Notes: a model not told the origin generated them from the letters alone. 64,000 nt of DNA from Brachionus plicatilis (GCA_010279815.1 QEOQ01000519.1:999002-1063001); one strand, 5' to 3'. Counted from the first letter of the stretch, positions 1 through 11,311 are shown. Program-made: numbers and translations.

Positions 1-1384
1 GTGGAAAGGTAACAGAAGAAAGATAGCAGAAGTCTGGTAAGCAATTAAAGACCAATTTTGCTAACTGCACTGCCATGTAAGATTATGGAACGAATCATTC
101 GAGACGTCATGATGGAACACCTCTTCAGCAATAAACTTATTGCACCTGAGCAGCATTGTTTTGTCCTGAACAAATCGACAATGACCAACCTCCTGGAAAC
201 AGTAGACAGGATCAGCGAAGGTATCGATAACTGCTGGAATGTGCTGGTGGTTTTCTTGGATTTTGCCAAAGCTTTTGATAAAGTGTGCCACGAGTCTCTC
301 TGTAATAAAGTGGCTGCTTACGGCTTCGAGGTGCGCTTAGTGAGCTGGATCAGAGACTTCCTTTCAGGTCGGAAGCAGCGAGTTGCAATAGGACAGGATG
401 TGGTGGACTGGAGAGAAGTTACTAGTGGAGTCCCTTAAGGAAGTGTTCTAGGACCTCTCTTGTTTGTTATTTACATCAACGACATGCCTGATATAGTAAA
501 CCACGTCATCAAGCTTTTCGCAGATGACAGCAAGCTCATTGCAACCATCCGCAATGTTAACGACCTGGAATTGCTTCAAGGGGATCTTGAAGCACTAACT
601 CAGTGGTCCACAACTTGGCAGATGCTGTTCAATTCTGAAAAATGCAAAGTAATGGAATTCAGCAGATCCGGCCAGAACAAGTACTCGGACATAGACCCAT
701 GCATGGGTGTGACAAGGTCAGTACTCAATCAAACTAGTATTCAAAAAGATCTGGGAGTCACATTCGCAAGCAATCTCAAATTCTCCTGACACATCAAGGC
801 CCAATCTAATAAGGCCATCTCCATCCTTGGACAGCTAAGACGAACGCCTAAATTCTGGACCAACGCCACCTTCAAAACATTTTACTGCGCATATGTCAGG
901 CCCCATTTAGAGTATGCAGCAGTGGTTTGGTGCCCCTACACTGCCAAGGACAGCAACATTCTTTAGACAGTGCAAAGAAGAGCAACAAAAGTTGTCCCGA
1001 GAATCCGTAACTTCAGCTACAGTGATCGCCTTTCCATCTTGGGTTTGCCCACTCTGAACGAACGCAGGACCAGAGGAGACATAATCCAAATTTTTAAGTT
1101 TAGAAACGGCTTAAATAGCATAGATTGGGTCAGACCTCCCCCGCATTGCAGCTAGCTTTCCCAACCCGGACCAGCCCAGGGTATTAGAGGGCACAAGAGG
1201 TGTCTCTCCGTCCAAGCACCTACCAAATGCGCCCAACATGAAAATTTTTTCACAAATTGTGTCATCAGAGAGTGGAACAGCCTACCTGAGACAGTAATCA
1301 GTAATCCAGTTCAAGAACAGTCTCGACGCTTGGAAGTATTCCAGCGGACAACGGGTCCATTGCCCCGGTGTTACTAGGCCTTGA
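1..1384 (+). pseudogene. Decayed non-LTR (LINE) reverse transcriptase, 3' half
   Basis: Frame 1 reads as the finger-palm-thumb part of a Jockey/CR1-like LINE reverse transcriptase that would copy element RNA at the insertion site. Visible motifs are FLDFAKAFDKV (residues coded near 250-285), FLSGRKQRVAIG, GSVLGPLLFVIYIND after a broken GVPQ, and FADDSKL, the Y/FADD catalytic box near 520-540. The frame is interrupted by stops at 10-12, 46-48, 436-438 (Gln codon to TAA), 787-789 (probably Trp to TGA), 964-966 and 1153-1155. A +1 shift near 1300-1312 is needed to read the last stretch (FKNSLDAWKYSS) to a stop at 1382-1384. It is cut off by the left window edge. The LINE at 42-43 kb belongs to the same family. 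It is richer in GC than the surroundings, as expected for a recent arrival. Dead copy. Confidence 0.9.
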
Positions 1385-1553
1385 TTCCTTAATGACCGCC
1401 GAGATAGCAGCGCCGTCTCCACTCCAAGTATTAAAGAGATCTAAACAACAATTATTCTCTAAGGTCAATGTATAGCAGCTACCATAGACGGCTTCCGTAG
1501 TAAGCCGTCTCCGCAAGCCTGCTTGCTGTAGTTTATTATTATTATTACCTCAA
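1385..1553 (+). mobile_element. LINE 3' untranslated tail with stem-loop and (TTA)n end
   Basis: After the RT frame ends, the element continues into a short 3' tail. It holds GCTACCATA at about 1478-1486, then a perfect 8-bp hairpin at 1487-1509 (GACGGCTT / AAGCCGTC), and ends in TTATTATTATTATT. LINE 3' hairpins and short A/T repeats are the usual RT recognition end in such families. A related tail sits alone at 20561-20635. Confidence 0.7.
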
Positions 1554-1838
1554 TACATTCTTTGTTTATTGAGATTCATTTCGTATAGTAAGATTGGACA
1601 TACAAATTTTTTTAAAAAAGGTAAGTATTTAGATTTGGTTATTGTTTGTAGACCAAAAGCTGGAAGAAAAAAAATGCCTTAGAATGTAAGGTTAAAATTT
1701 TGTTTTTTATAATTTAGTTAAATTAGAAAAATTGGCATCAAAATTTATTTTTTTTAAAAAAAGGTAAAATTATTATTGGTGATAATAACACAGCTTCCAG
1801 CGATTTCTATCTGCAAAATATTTTTGATAGAATAAATC
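1554..1838. other. AT-rich spacer
   Basis: Low-complexity A/T runs between the LINE tail and the foldback element. No gene, RNA or repeat recognised. Confidence 0.5.
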
Positions 1839-1840
1839 TA

Positions 1841-3324
1841 CAGTACTGCTACGAAAAACTGTTTTTACGTGAAATTACGTAATTTCCAGTAATTTTACGT
1901 AATTTCACGTAAAATTACCAAAGTAAAAAAAGTAAATTTACCGGATTTTACGTAATTTTACGTAAAATTACCGGAAATTACGTAATTTTACTTAAAAAGT
2001 AAAATTCCAAAAAATACTACTTTCTTTGAGAATTTTGGCATTTTTTGACTTTTTTTAAATTTTTTGGTCCTGAATGCGAAAAAAAAAATTACTTTTATTC
2101 ACGTAATTTTACGTGAAATATTATTTAATAGTGGTAAATTTTTGTAATTTTTAGTAAAAAAAAGTAAAAAAAAGTAAAAATTAAGCTTTTTTTTTCAATT
2201 AAAATATTTACTTTTTATTTCCTCCATTTCATTATGAAATTTTTATTCATAAAACCGTAGAGTCTGACATTTGTCATTTACAAATCTCTTCATTATTTCA
2301 CTTCTGAGACGATTTGTAAATGGCTTATTATTGACTTAATTTTTTTTTTTATTTTTTAAAAATAATATATTTAAAACTTAAATATAAGAATACTAATGGT
2401 TTCAATAGCTTTCACTGGAACTACTATAAGTTCTTTCGGCCTTTCTTTTGGTTCCTGGTGTAAAGAAAGAACTGTCAGTTTCACCCCCAATAATTAATTT
2501 TTTAATGGCTTCATTTTCGCTATTAAGTTTCGAAACATTTGTGTTTAGCTTATTAATGTGTTCATTCATTGTAAATAAAGTTTGTTCTAAAGATGCACGG
2601 TTTGATGACTTTATCTCATTCAAGAGCTTATATTAGTCAATATTAAATTATATTTTTACTTTACTCGAGAAACAAAAAACGTCGAACAAAACGTCAAAAA
2701 ATACGTGATTGTTTTCATGAGCATTTACACCATAAATTTAAAAAAACCTGAAAAAAATTTAAATTTTTTTAATTTTTGCGGTTTATTGCGTTTAATGGTG
2801 TTAAAGCGAATGATAGCAATCATGAAGTTATGGTTTTTTGTTTTCAATTAAATCTTTAAAAAAAATTTAATAAAAATTAAGGTAATAAAAGTGGTTATAG
2901 AAATAAATGGAGATTGATCGAATCATTGAATTGTATTGAGATGTATCTAATTGAAAATTTTGTTTTTGCATTTTTGTTTATTGTTTATAATTAACTTATT
3001 TAAAATTTGTACAAAATTTACTTTTTTTTACTAAAAATTACAAAAATTTACCACTATTAAATAATATTTCACGTAAAATTACGTGAATAAAAGTAATTTT
3101 TTTTTTCGCATTCAGGACCAAAAAATTTAAAAAAAGTCAAAAAATGCCAAAATTCTCAAAAAAAGTAGTATTTTTTGGAATTTTACTTTTTACGTAAAAT
3201 TACGTAAAATCCGGTAAATTTACTTTTTTTACTTTGGTAATTTTACGTAATTTTACGTGAAATTACGTAAAATTACTGGAAATTACGTAATTTCACGTAA
3301 AAACAGTTTTTCGTAGCAGTACTG
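1841..3324. mobile_element. TA-flanked foldback DNA transposon with long ACGT-phased inverted ends
   Basis: The two ends are long inverted copies of each other: about 1841-2175 and 3005-3324. Both start CAGTACTGCTACGAAAAAC and are flanked by TA (1839-1840, 3325-3326), as expected of a Tc1/mariner-type TA target duplication. Within the arms the tetramer ACGT recurs about every 10 bp. Inner inverted repeats also occur (CATTTACAAATCTC near 2270 against its complement near 2320; a second pair near 2700 and 2810). The interior carries one small minus-strand ORF but no recognisable transposase, so the copy is probably non-autonomous. Relatives: 15795-15944, 54092-54875, about 52890-53138. Confidence 0.85.
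2402..2623 (-). CDS. Small coiled-coil ORF inside the foldback element
   Basis: A 73-codon ORF with an ATG start lies in the centre of the 1841-3324 element. Residues about 10-45 have leucine/isoleucine/valine spacing compatible with a coiled coil (HINKLNTNVSKLNSENEAIK), followed by a basic stretch TKRKAER and a serine-rich tail. No catalytic motif is visible and I do not recognise the family. It could be the remnant of a DNA-binding or oligomerisation domain of the element's lost protein, a captured exon, or chance. An intron-containing continuation cannot be excluded. Confidence 0.3.
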   Translation of the reverse strand: MNEIKSSNRASLEQTLFTMNEHINKLNTNVSKLNSENEAIKKLIIGGETDSSFFTPGTKRKAERTYSSSSESY

Positions 3325-3326
3325 TA

Positions 3327-4297
3327 TATTTTAACAAAAAGGCAGACAAGCAATATCATAAATATAAGAAAAGATTGACCGAACATTGTCATTTACAGTT
3401 ATTTTACCAAGAAAATTCAACAGAATGTTTTTTTTTTTTTTTTTAAATGTTTATTTCAAAATTTAAATGGCTCTGAGTAATAGAACTCCTTCCGCCATTG
3501 TTTTTCTTTTGATTAGTTTATAGTTTTACTTTAATAAATTGAATAAATAAGTAATTTTAGTTAATTTTAAATGATTTAAAAAAAAAGAGTATAAATAGAA
3601 AGCCCATTTTCAATCATCCATTCATTTATCTCATTCCAGATACCACAGAGAAGTGTTTTGTTACAGCATATTCTTGAGCTGTTAACAAAGGCACCGACAT
3701 AGACCTTTATTAGCTCATATTACACTTGTAATGTGCACAAATTCTGAAAACCCATGAACCTGCCTTACAATCAAAATATCATTTCTTTATTGGGACCATC
3801 GATAAATAGGCTAGAAATGTATTCAGAAAGATTTTCATCTAGAGTAAGAACCGAAATTATTCGAATATAAGAATACTGTATTCATCAAACAAATGTCATG
3901 ATCGAAAAGTTGCATGAAAAGCAATTGAGAACAACTAAAATTCAGATTTACAACCTTATTTATCGTCATAAAGTGATCATAAATGAGACCAGGAGTTTGA
4001 CTTTGAATAAGTTGAAAGATATTGCCAGAACCATCATACTTTTCTGAAGATATCGATGAGGCTTATGTAGCAGAAAGATTTTTTAAGCCTGGATGTGAAA
4101 TTGCCGAGGACCTTAGAATTTTTATGACAACTTGTATTCTTGTACAGTGTTTTTCTTTAAAAATTTGATTTTTATTTAATTTTTTTTAATTTTTTACATT
4201 TTATTCATAATTTTACACAATATAATAATATAAACTAGATAATTAATAAAAAGGTAATTTTTTGTAATTAAATTAAATTTTCACTAAATTCTGTTTC
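3327..4297. other. Intergenic stretch with a higher-complexity island
   Basis: Mostly A/T tracts (a long T run at 3430-3445). The part from about 3620 to 4130 has more balanced composition and short open frames broken by stops. It looks like old coding or transposon debris, but no family could be named. Confidence 0.35.
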
Positions 4298-4421
4298 TTA
4301 TGAATAAAATTTGGCATCTTGAAGTTTATTATTTAAAAAAAAAAAAGGAAAAAAGAAAAAAATTGACCGTATAAAAATAAAAATAAAAAAAACAGTATAA
4401 AAAGAAGAAAAGTAATTATAA

Positions 4422-4685
4422 TTAGCTAAATGATTCATCCAGAACCCTGTAAAGTATATTTTTATAAAAAGTATTGTTTGATATATCATTATGCATCAAA
4501 TGACACAAATTAATAATTTTACTAAAGAGCTCATCCTTGTTAGGGTAGCTAATTTTTTCCACATACACTTTATCTAGGACTTCTAGACATTGATTGACAC
4601 CAGCAGAATTCACCTCCATTCTAATCATTTTGCTTGTATCTTTTAGCTGTTTGATATACGACCCGTCTGGATATTTATAGTTCAT
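4422..4685 (-). CDS. Hypothetical ORF or terminal exon, unknown
   Basis: An 87-codon ORF starts with ATG at 4685 and ends with TAA at 4422. Its composition is less biased than the flanks and includes ordinary protein features: several cysteines and charged residues, and motifs such as YKYPDGSYIKQLKDTS and NQCLEVLDKVYVEK. No signal peptide, membrane segment or known domain is seen. It may be a small gene or the last exon of a spliced one. No upstream exon with compatible splice sites was identified. Not recognised; function unknown. Confidence 0.4.
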   Translation of the reverse strand: MNYKYPDGSYIKQLKDTSKMIRMEVNSAGVNQCLEVLDKVYVEKISYPNKDELFSKIINLCHLMHNDISNNTFYKNILYRVLDESFS

Positions 4686-4987
4686 GTAATATCTTGAAGT
4701 TTAGGATCAAAAAAATCAGATCAAATATTATTTATTTTATATATTTTCAATAATATTTGATTAAATCTCTCTACAAAATGCAAAATAATGCAGCAAACAT
4801 ACTAAATTGTAGATGAAGCTCTGAAAATAATCTTCATTTTTCAGTAAAATGCCCGTCATTAAAAAGTATTCAACTGCGAAATTTAATTGCAGAATTTTTG
4901 CGGAGTCTCATCAAATATTGTTCGAAAAATTCTACTTTTTTTACCAGCATTTTTGTTGAAATAAATAGTTTTACTTGAAATAACTAA

Positions 4988-5449
4988 TATTACGTAATAT
5001 TACATCATTTTACGTAAGCTAACATTTTAATACATCCTAATTTTGTATTTAATTTTCAGAGTTGTTTAAAAGTCCCAAAAAAAGTCTGAGTCCGGAATTT
5101 TTTTATCAAAAAATTGATATAATTCTTACTTTATATTTTAATAACAATTATTGTACAATTAGATTTAATTCTCAAATCAATAATTTTTAATCAATAAAAC
5201 GTTTGAAACTCATAATCTTGGGTTGTCTAATACAATAGATTTACCATATATTAGAATTTTGTTGCAATTTTAGCATAAATTTCTTCTTCAGTATTCAAAA
5301 TTTTAAAGCCCGGAGTAGGACTTTAAAAAAAAAAATTAAAATTCTGGACTTGGACTTGACTTGAGACTTATGACTTTTAAACAACTCTGGTAATTTTATA
5401 TAATCTTACATTTTTTGATGTAAAATTACGTAAAATGATGTAATATAAC
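4988..5449. mobile_element. Relic of an ACGT-phased foldback element, split by a hAT MITE
   Basis: The segment at about 4990-5015 (ACGTAATATT, ACATCATTTT, ACGTAAGC in 10-bp steps) is the inverted complement of about 5424-5449 (ACGTAAAATGATGTAATAT). The two arms are separated almost exactly by the hAT-type MITE at 5057-5389, so the MITE appears to have landed in the loop of an older foldback copy. Confidence 0.6.
5057..5389. mobile_element. hAT-type MITE, copy 1
   Basis: Ends are CAGAGTTGTTTAAAAGTC and its inverse GACTTTTAAACAACTCTG. The 8-bp flanks TTAATTTT (5049-5056) and GTAATTTT (5390-5397) match at 7 of 8. The interior shares GGGTTGTCTAATACAATAG and CTTCTTCAGTATTCAAAAT with copies at 40072-40357 and 44490-44788. 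CAG-starting inverted ends with 8-bp duplications are the hAT signature. No transposase. Confidence 0.85.
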
Positions 5450-6743
5450 CCGTTTTGCTGTTTAAAAGAAAACATTGTACAAGTATACAAGTTGCCAAAA
5501 AAATTCTAAGGTTTACTGCAAAAATTAAATCTCTATAAAAGAGGAAAAATAACCCCATTTTTTAAATTTCTTTAAGGTTTGGAATTCTAAAAGGAAAAAA
5601 TCATAAAATGAATAAAAAAACAATTTGATTAAATTCTTTTCTAAAACTTTTTTAAAAATAAAATTCTTAAAAAAATGTACAAATTTAATCTTGTTCAGAA
5701 TTTTTCACTAACAATATCCCTAAAGCACACTGAAAGAACGGACCTCAACAGAATTGATGAATACAAAACAGAAAATGTAAAGGAATGAAAAAAATTTTAA
5801 ACATGATAGCTTAATTTTTTTACTAGATTAAAAAATCCTTTCGAAACAGAAACAAAAATTTCTGATATTGTCGCAATTGGTCGGAATCCAGTTTAAAAAG
5901 TGTCAAAAGGGTTAAAAATAAATAAAATTTTTTTTAATTCTATCAGTGATTTTGTATTATATTCTGTTATTTGTATATTATGTATTTTTAAAGTAAAATA
6001 TCTGTAAATTATAAAAAAAATAATTTAGTTTTTTAATCTTAATTGACTTCTAAAGACAAAAAATATTATAAAAAATATATGTATATCAAAGCTCTTACAT
6101 TAAAGAAAGAGTTAATATCACATATCAATTTGAAAAAGAATCTTCATTAACAAATGAGTAAACCAGTGAGTCATACTATTAGGTACTAATCTGGAAATTT
6201 AGTTTAGTTTCAGTCTTATATAAGTTAATATTTTTTTTGCAGCTAATTTTTAATTTCGGCTATAAACCATTTAGAAAAAATATTTTAGTGAATCTAGAAT
6301 AAATGGAAATTTGAATATTTTTCAGGAATTTTTTTTTTCGAAAAAGTAACCTAGAAAATTAAAAAAAAAAATTATGACATAAATTTTAGTCGTTATATAA
6401 CATGATTTTACCTTTATGTAAATTAGATTGTTATTTTGAGCTGAAAATTTTTTAGATTTTTAAGGCGAAATTTTTTAAATGAAATTTTGTAAATTTCTTA
6501 ACTAATTAAAAAAAATAAACAATTTTTTATCATTTTGAATTTTTTGAGTGTTTAAATAAAATCAATTTTTAATTAACAAAACTGTGTTTCAAGCGAACTA
6601 ACATTAATATCGTGACCATATTTTATTTTTTATATTTAAACAAAATCGCTTAACAGTTTACTACTCTACATTGATAAAAATAAAATGTTTAACATTATTC
6701 ATATTGAAGAAAAAAGGAAATTTTTCTTGTTTGAAATATTTTT
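5450..6743. other. AT-rich intergenic stretch
   Basis: Homopolymer-rich sequence with no sustained reading frame and no repeat that I could match elsewhere in the window. Confidence 0.5.
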
Positions 6744-7222
6744 TTGATTGGTTAAAAGAAAAGACGTTTTTTTGTGAAACTTTTATTTTTATTGGTTAAA
6801 CAAAATTACAATATTTTACAAAAAAAAAACGAAATAAAATTAACATAAAAATTTAAGAGTTGTATGAGAAAGACTTATAATTTTCAAAAGGGTATAGCGA
6901 CGCAACAGATTTTCTTTTTGATTATAGGATAATTAAGGAAAGGTTAATCAATAAAAGCGATTTTTTTGAAATTGATGAAAAATCATTTCAAATTAAGTTA
7001 AAAACTCACAGGATTTTAAAAATCCTTGAAAAGGATTTACAAGTAAAAACTTTTTTATATCGAACGAGACTATTTTCCGTTTTTATGTTAAAAAAGGCAA
7101 ACAAAATTAAAATTGTATTATGTTAATTTTTTTTCATTCTTTTTTTGTAAAATATTGTAATTTTGTTTAACCAATAAAAATAAAAGTTTCACAAAAAAAC
7201 GTCTTTTCTTTTAACCAATCAA
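6744..7222. mobile_element. MITE or foldback element with ~105-bp inverted ends
   Basis: Sequence from 6744 (TTGATTGGTTAAAAGAAAAG) to about 6850 is repeated almost perfectly as its complement at about 7112-7222 (ending CTTTTAACCAATCAA). The spacer is about 260 bp and non-coding. High arm identity implies recent insertion or conversion. No clear target duplication was seen, so the superfamily is undetermined. Confidence 0.7.
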
Positions 7223-7705
7223 AAGAAAAATTAAGCCCAAAAAATTTTCCTATTTTTCATTGAATTCCTTCATTATGTTGAACAAAAATTTTTAAGATGG
7301 TATTTTTTAAATAATAACTTACCCCTGTATCAACTAGTAAATTGAGTTGATACGGCTTACATAAAATTATAATTTAAGATTATAAATTTGGAATCAAGAT
7401 TAACAGATAAATAGTGTTTTTTTAAAATTTAAAATAGATTTTATTGCATAATTTTAAAAAAAAATAATGCCTTAATAAAGTTTTTAGCGAATAAAACTGA
7501 AAATATTTTTTTTAAATGGAGGTATTCACCAATTTTGAAATTTTATTTTTAGGTAAAAATTTATACAAATTTTGATTTTATAATAAGCACGTTTTTTTAT
7601 TTATTTTCTTTAAAAATATTTAAATTCAAATTTTTCATTAATATCTTATAAAAGAAAAATATTCTTACCTTTTTTGAATTTTTTTAATATTTTTAGACCC
7701 ATTAA
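7223..7705. other. Upstream region of the P450 gene
   Basis: About 480 bp of A/T-rich sequence between the inverted-repeat element and the P450 start codon. It must hold the promoter if no upstream exon exists, but no TATA or initiator can be singled out in such composition. Confidence 0.3.
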
Positions 7706-9803
7706 ATGACATTTTTATTAGAATATTGCTTTACTTCATATCTAGCACTAGCTGCTTCCTTTTTATTATTTATTTTCGGATACTTTTTTTTCAAGCAGCA
7801 CTTGTACCGTCAAAAATATTCTCACATTCCAGGACCGCCAACCAAAGGGTTTGATAAATTTCACTTAAAAAAACTGACTTAATCAATTTCGTCCAGAATC
7901 ATAGAATTTTTATTTGGAAATTTTAATTCAATAGTCAAATGTTTAGCGGACGGTAACATCATTCCCGATTTATATGTTCAATGGTAATTGATAAAAAACC
8001 TTAAGCTAAGTTTAAAATCTGTATTTTAAGGTCTAAAAAATATGGAGACGTTTTTAAATTTCAAATTTTTATGAACTACGTTATTGTTACTAATGAGCCT
8101 GATGCTATTAGAGTATAGTTCAATATTTAACTTATTTTATTTAACAAAAATTTATTTATTTTCTTTAAAGGAGATTTTGATAAATAAAAATTATCCAAAG
8201 AATGAAAAAATTTATTCAAAAATAGGTTTTCCATACAATGAAAGGCAAGTTGAAAAATTGAATAAAAATTTAGTTGAATTTTTTTTTCTAAAAAGATTTA
8301 TGGGCCTTGGTCTGGTTACAGAAACCAATGATGAACGATGGAGAAAACGTCGCCAAATTTTCAATCCTGGATTTCATCGAAAGTAATATTTTTTTTTTCT
8401 AAATTAACAAGAATTCCTGTCAAAAAAAATTTAAATAAAAATTTTCATTAGCTATATTTAGAATAAATTTTGACTTGATTAAAATTAAAAAAAAAATTTC
8501 AAATTTTTAACTCTTATTTTAAGTGTTCTAGTAAAATGTTTAGGTGAGTTTAATGAAAAAACTGACCAATTATTGGAAAAATTGCGCAAAATTTCCGATG
8601 GAAAGACAGAAATTTCATTGTTTAAAGAAATTAATCGGATGACTTTGGACATCATTTCAAGTGTGGCATTCGGATTTTGCATAGATACAATCAATTTTCC
8701 AGAAAATGAATTCAGTCATAATATAACTGGATCATTCGAGGCAGTCAATCGCTGCTTAACTGATCCCATATTTATGGTAAAAATTTGGTCAACAAAAAAT
8801 TTTTTCCAAACTTTATTTTTAGATAAACCCCTTTAACTATTGGAAAAAACGAAAATATAAAAAATATATCAAAGACTTGAGAAATTTTGCGAAAGAAAAA
8901 ATTTTAGATCGTCTCAAAGAAATTGAAGATAATGAATTATCAGCACCAGATGACATTCTTACAGCCATTGTGACTAAATGCAGTAAAAATTAAAAAAATT
9001 AAAAATAAAAACAAAATTTAAAATGAAATTTAGGAGAGGACAAAATTGAAATCGAGTCACTGATAGATGATTTTATCACTTTTTTCAATGCTGGCCAAGA
9101 GACTACTGCAAATTCCATTGCATTTTGTTTTTTAGAATTGGGAAAAAATACACACATTTTGCCAAGGTTTAAAATTTTTTTTTTCAATATTAATTTAAGT
9201 TTTATTGATAGATTGAGAGAAGAAATCGACTCTGTTTTAGGTGCAAAGAAAGAGGTTACCTATGAAGACTTGACCAAATTGGAGTACACTGAATGCGTTT
9301 TTAAGGAAACGCTTCGTCTTTGGCCTCCAGCACCTGAAATTCTGCGAGTATCGACCGATGAACTATGCATCGGTGGCTTTAAAATACCTAAAAATACTCA
9401 AATAAACTTATCGCCGTATTTTTCTGGTCGAAATGAAAAATATTTTCCAAATCCAAATGAATTCAGACCGGAAAGATTTTTAAACGAGTTAAAATCCTTA
9501 AAAATATTTTTTTTTTTAAAAAATAAAAACTTTATTTTTAGAGTATCAAGCTATTCCCATTTTCCTTTTAGCCTAGGTCCAAGAAATTGTATCGGGCGAA
9601 ATTTTGCCATGGTAAATATTTAAATAACTAATCACACTGAGCTAAATTTCCATTTTTGCCAGATTGAAAGCAAAATATTCATTGCCAAATTTGTGCAAAA
9701 TTTTGATTTTAAATTAAAAGAAAACCAATCTTTTAAGCCCAAACTAATGACTACACTCCGACCAGCTGATGGAACCCTATGCTTTATAAGCCCACGGACA
9801 TAA
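7706..9803 (+). CDS. CYP46: Cytochrome P450, CYP46-like (ten exons, one apparent frameshift)
   Basis: A heme monooxygenase, ER-anchored by an N-terminal membrane segment (residues ~5-30) followed by the proline hinge IPGPPTKG. Exons: 7706-7848, 7897-7983, 8031-8112, 8171-8382, 8524-8776, 8823-8983, 9034-9166, 9212-9487, 9542-9611, 9663-9803; all introns GT-AG, 45-58 nt except one of 139. Family motifs are intact: I-helix AGQETTA, K-helix KETLR, FRPERF, and heme loop FPFSLGPRNCIG with the cysteine ligand. Order and spacing resemble vertebrate CYP46A1 (cholesterol 24-hydroxylase), e.g. ERWRKRRQIFNPGF; the actual substrate is not known. About 518 residues, normal for the family. Odd point: one extra T near 8940 shifts the frame between KEIEDNEL and SAPDDILTAIV. 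This is either a sequence error or an inactivating indel. Convergent with PCMT. Confidence 0.9.
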
Positions 9804-9834
9804 AAAATTTTTTTTTAAATATTTTATTTTAAAA

Positions 9835-10727
9835 TTAATAAATTGTATGACCCGTTTGTCTATCTTTATCAGTTAAAGGAACAAAGCCCACTGCACAAAC
9901 TTTTTCTTTATGTATACTCCCATCCTGTTGTTTGTCCACCTTGGTCAAATATTGATAGCTATACTCATCTCCGACTGGAATCACCAAACGTCCACCGATG
10001 GCCAGTTGATCAATGAGCTGAAAAAAGATAAAATGTCATTTTCTAATCAGTGGCAAGCTTACCGATTGAGGTATCTCAGAAATTGACGCACCGACATGGA
10101 TCGCGTCATACGGCCCTTCGTCAACATAGCCTTTGCGTCCATCACCGACTCAAAAGACATTTAAATTTAAAAAAATATAATTTTGATTTTTTGTTTCTTA
10201 CCAATCAGTTCTATCACATTATTGTCAAGGTATTCTGAATTCCATCTCTTGATATTCTCTATTGATCTATTTACCAACTGAGGAATATGCTCAATGCCAA
10301 CTACTTTGCCAGTTTTGCCAACCATTAAAGCAAATACGGCACATAGATAACCAGTTCCTGATCCAATATCTGAATTGAAAATTAATTTTTTTCTACTTTT
10401 ACACAGAGAAATTTTTCTTACCCAGTGCTTTGGCACCTGGCTTCAATTTATCTTTTAGAAGTTCTGTGGCATGTGCATGCATGTGAGGAGCAGAAATTGT
10501 AGCGCCATAGCCGATCGGCTGGGGACAGTCCATGTATGGATGAGCTGGTGCGAACAGACCTCGGTCAACAGCTGACATAGTTCTGCGAACCACTTCACTT
10601 TTAATCACTCTCTCATCTAGGCCAATTAAGTTAAAATAAAAATAAAACACTTTTTTTTTATATCAGCACTCATTAAATTTTTAATCAAGTCATCGTTGGT
10701 AACGTTATCTCTAGCAAACCAGGACAT
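9835..10727 (-). CDS. PCMT1: Protein-L-isoaspartate (D-aspartate) O-methyltransferase
   Basis: Uses S-adenosylmethionine to methylate isoaspartyl residues in aged cytosolic proteins, starting their repair. Five exons on the minus strand: 10727-10670, 10616-10422, 10369-10202, 10148-10063, 10017-9835, with introns of 45-53 nt. The model gives 229 residues, close to the 227 of the human enzyme, with matching blocks: [20 protein letters not shown] (substrate side), DIGSGTGYL (SAM-binding motif I), [15 protein letters not shown], and the end VPLTDKDRQ. The first donor is placed inside the codon after NLM, because this gives an ungapped match to the family; the nearby GTGTTT site would not keep frame. 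ATG at 10727 aligns with the family start. An in-frame ATG at 10781 would add 18 basic residues and is possible. Ends 31 bp from the P450 stop. Confidence 0.93.
9837..9842 (+). promoter_or_regulatory. Likely polyadenylation signal of the P450, inside the PCMT coding end
   Basis: AATAAA lies 34 nt after the P450 stop. On the other strand the same bases belong to the last codons and stop of PCMT. The PCMT transcript has its own candidate AATAAA at 9823-9828 (minus strand). The two messages must overlap at their 3' ends. Confidence 0.5.
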
Positions 10728-11311
10728 TCTTTTTGATATTTGATTAATCACGCGCTGCGATGATACTAATTTATATGACATTTAATTTTAGGCCAGATCC
10801 AAAAATAAGTTTAAAGAATTTTATCTAATAAAATGTTTTAAAAATACATTTCTTAATTTAGAAAGTTATTTTTTCAGAAAATTATTTTATTCTTTAAGTT
10901 GAAAGTCTGTTTAATTAGCGCAATTTTTTCTTTAATATTCGAAATTTTTAATAAGATCTTAATTAAAATTAAAAGTCCGGAAAATTATTCCGACGATTAA
11001 AAGTTCTATTGCAGAAAATTTTATGTCTTTGATTGCAGAATGGACCCTTATTGTTAATATTCGGGACATGGAACATTTTCCCTAGAAAAGTCTGAATTGT
11101 TGAAAAATATTTTCATCATCATATTTAATCTCGAATGTATCTTTTCTACATTCGAGATTAAATATTTTAAGGAAATTTAAATTCTTTATTTAATTAGACT
11201 CTTTTAATGGCGAGTTGCTCAGGTTTAAAAAAATAGAGAAATAATAAAAAAAAATATTGAACTTTTTAAATGAAAAAGAATGTATAGTAAAAAAAAATGG
11301 CTTAGTTTTTC
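10728..11311. other. Upstream region of PCMT with a long hairpin
   Basis: Presumed promoter region of PCMT, A/T rich. It contains a perfect 19-bp hairpin at 11121-11139 / 11147-11165 and otherwise nothing recognisable. Confidence 0.45.
11121..11165. repeat. Perfect 19-bp hairpin
   Basis: ATATTTAATCTCGAATGTA and its exact complement are separated by 7 nt. It includes the non-trivial core TCTCGAATGTA, so it is not explained by A/T bias alone. It may be a small RNA precursor stem or a relic of a foldback element. Confidence 0.7.

Noticed and set aside
10050..10238. 62-codon plus-strand ORF
   Set aside because: Antisense shadow of PCMT exons 3 and 4.
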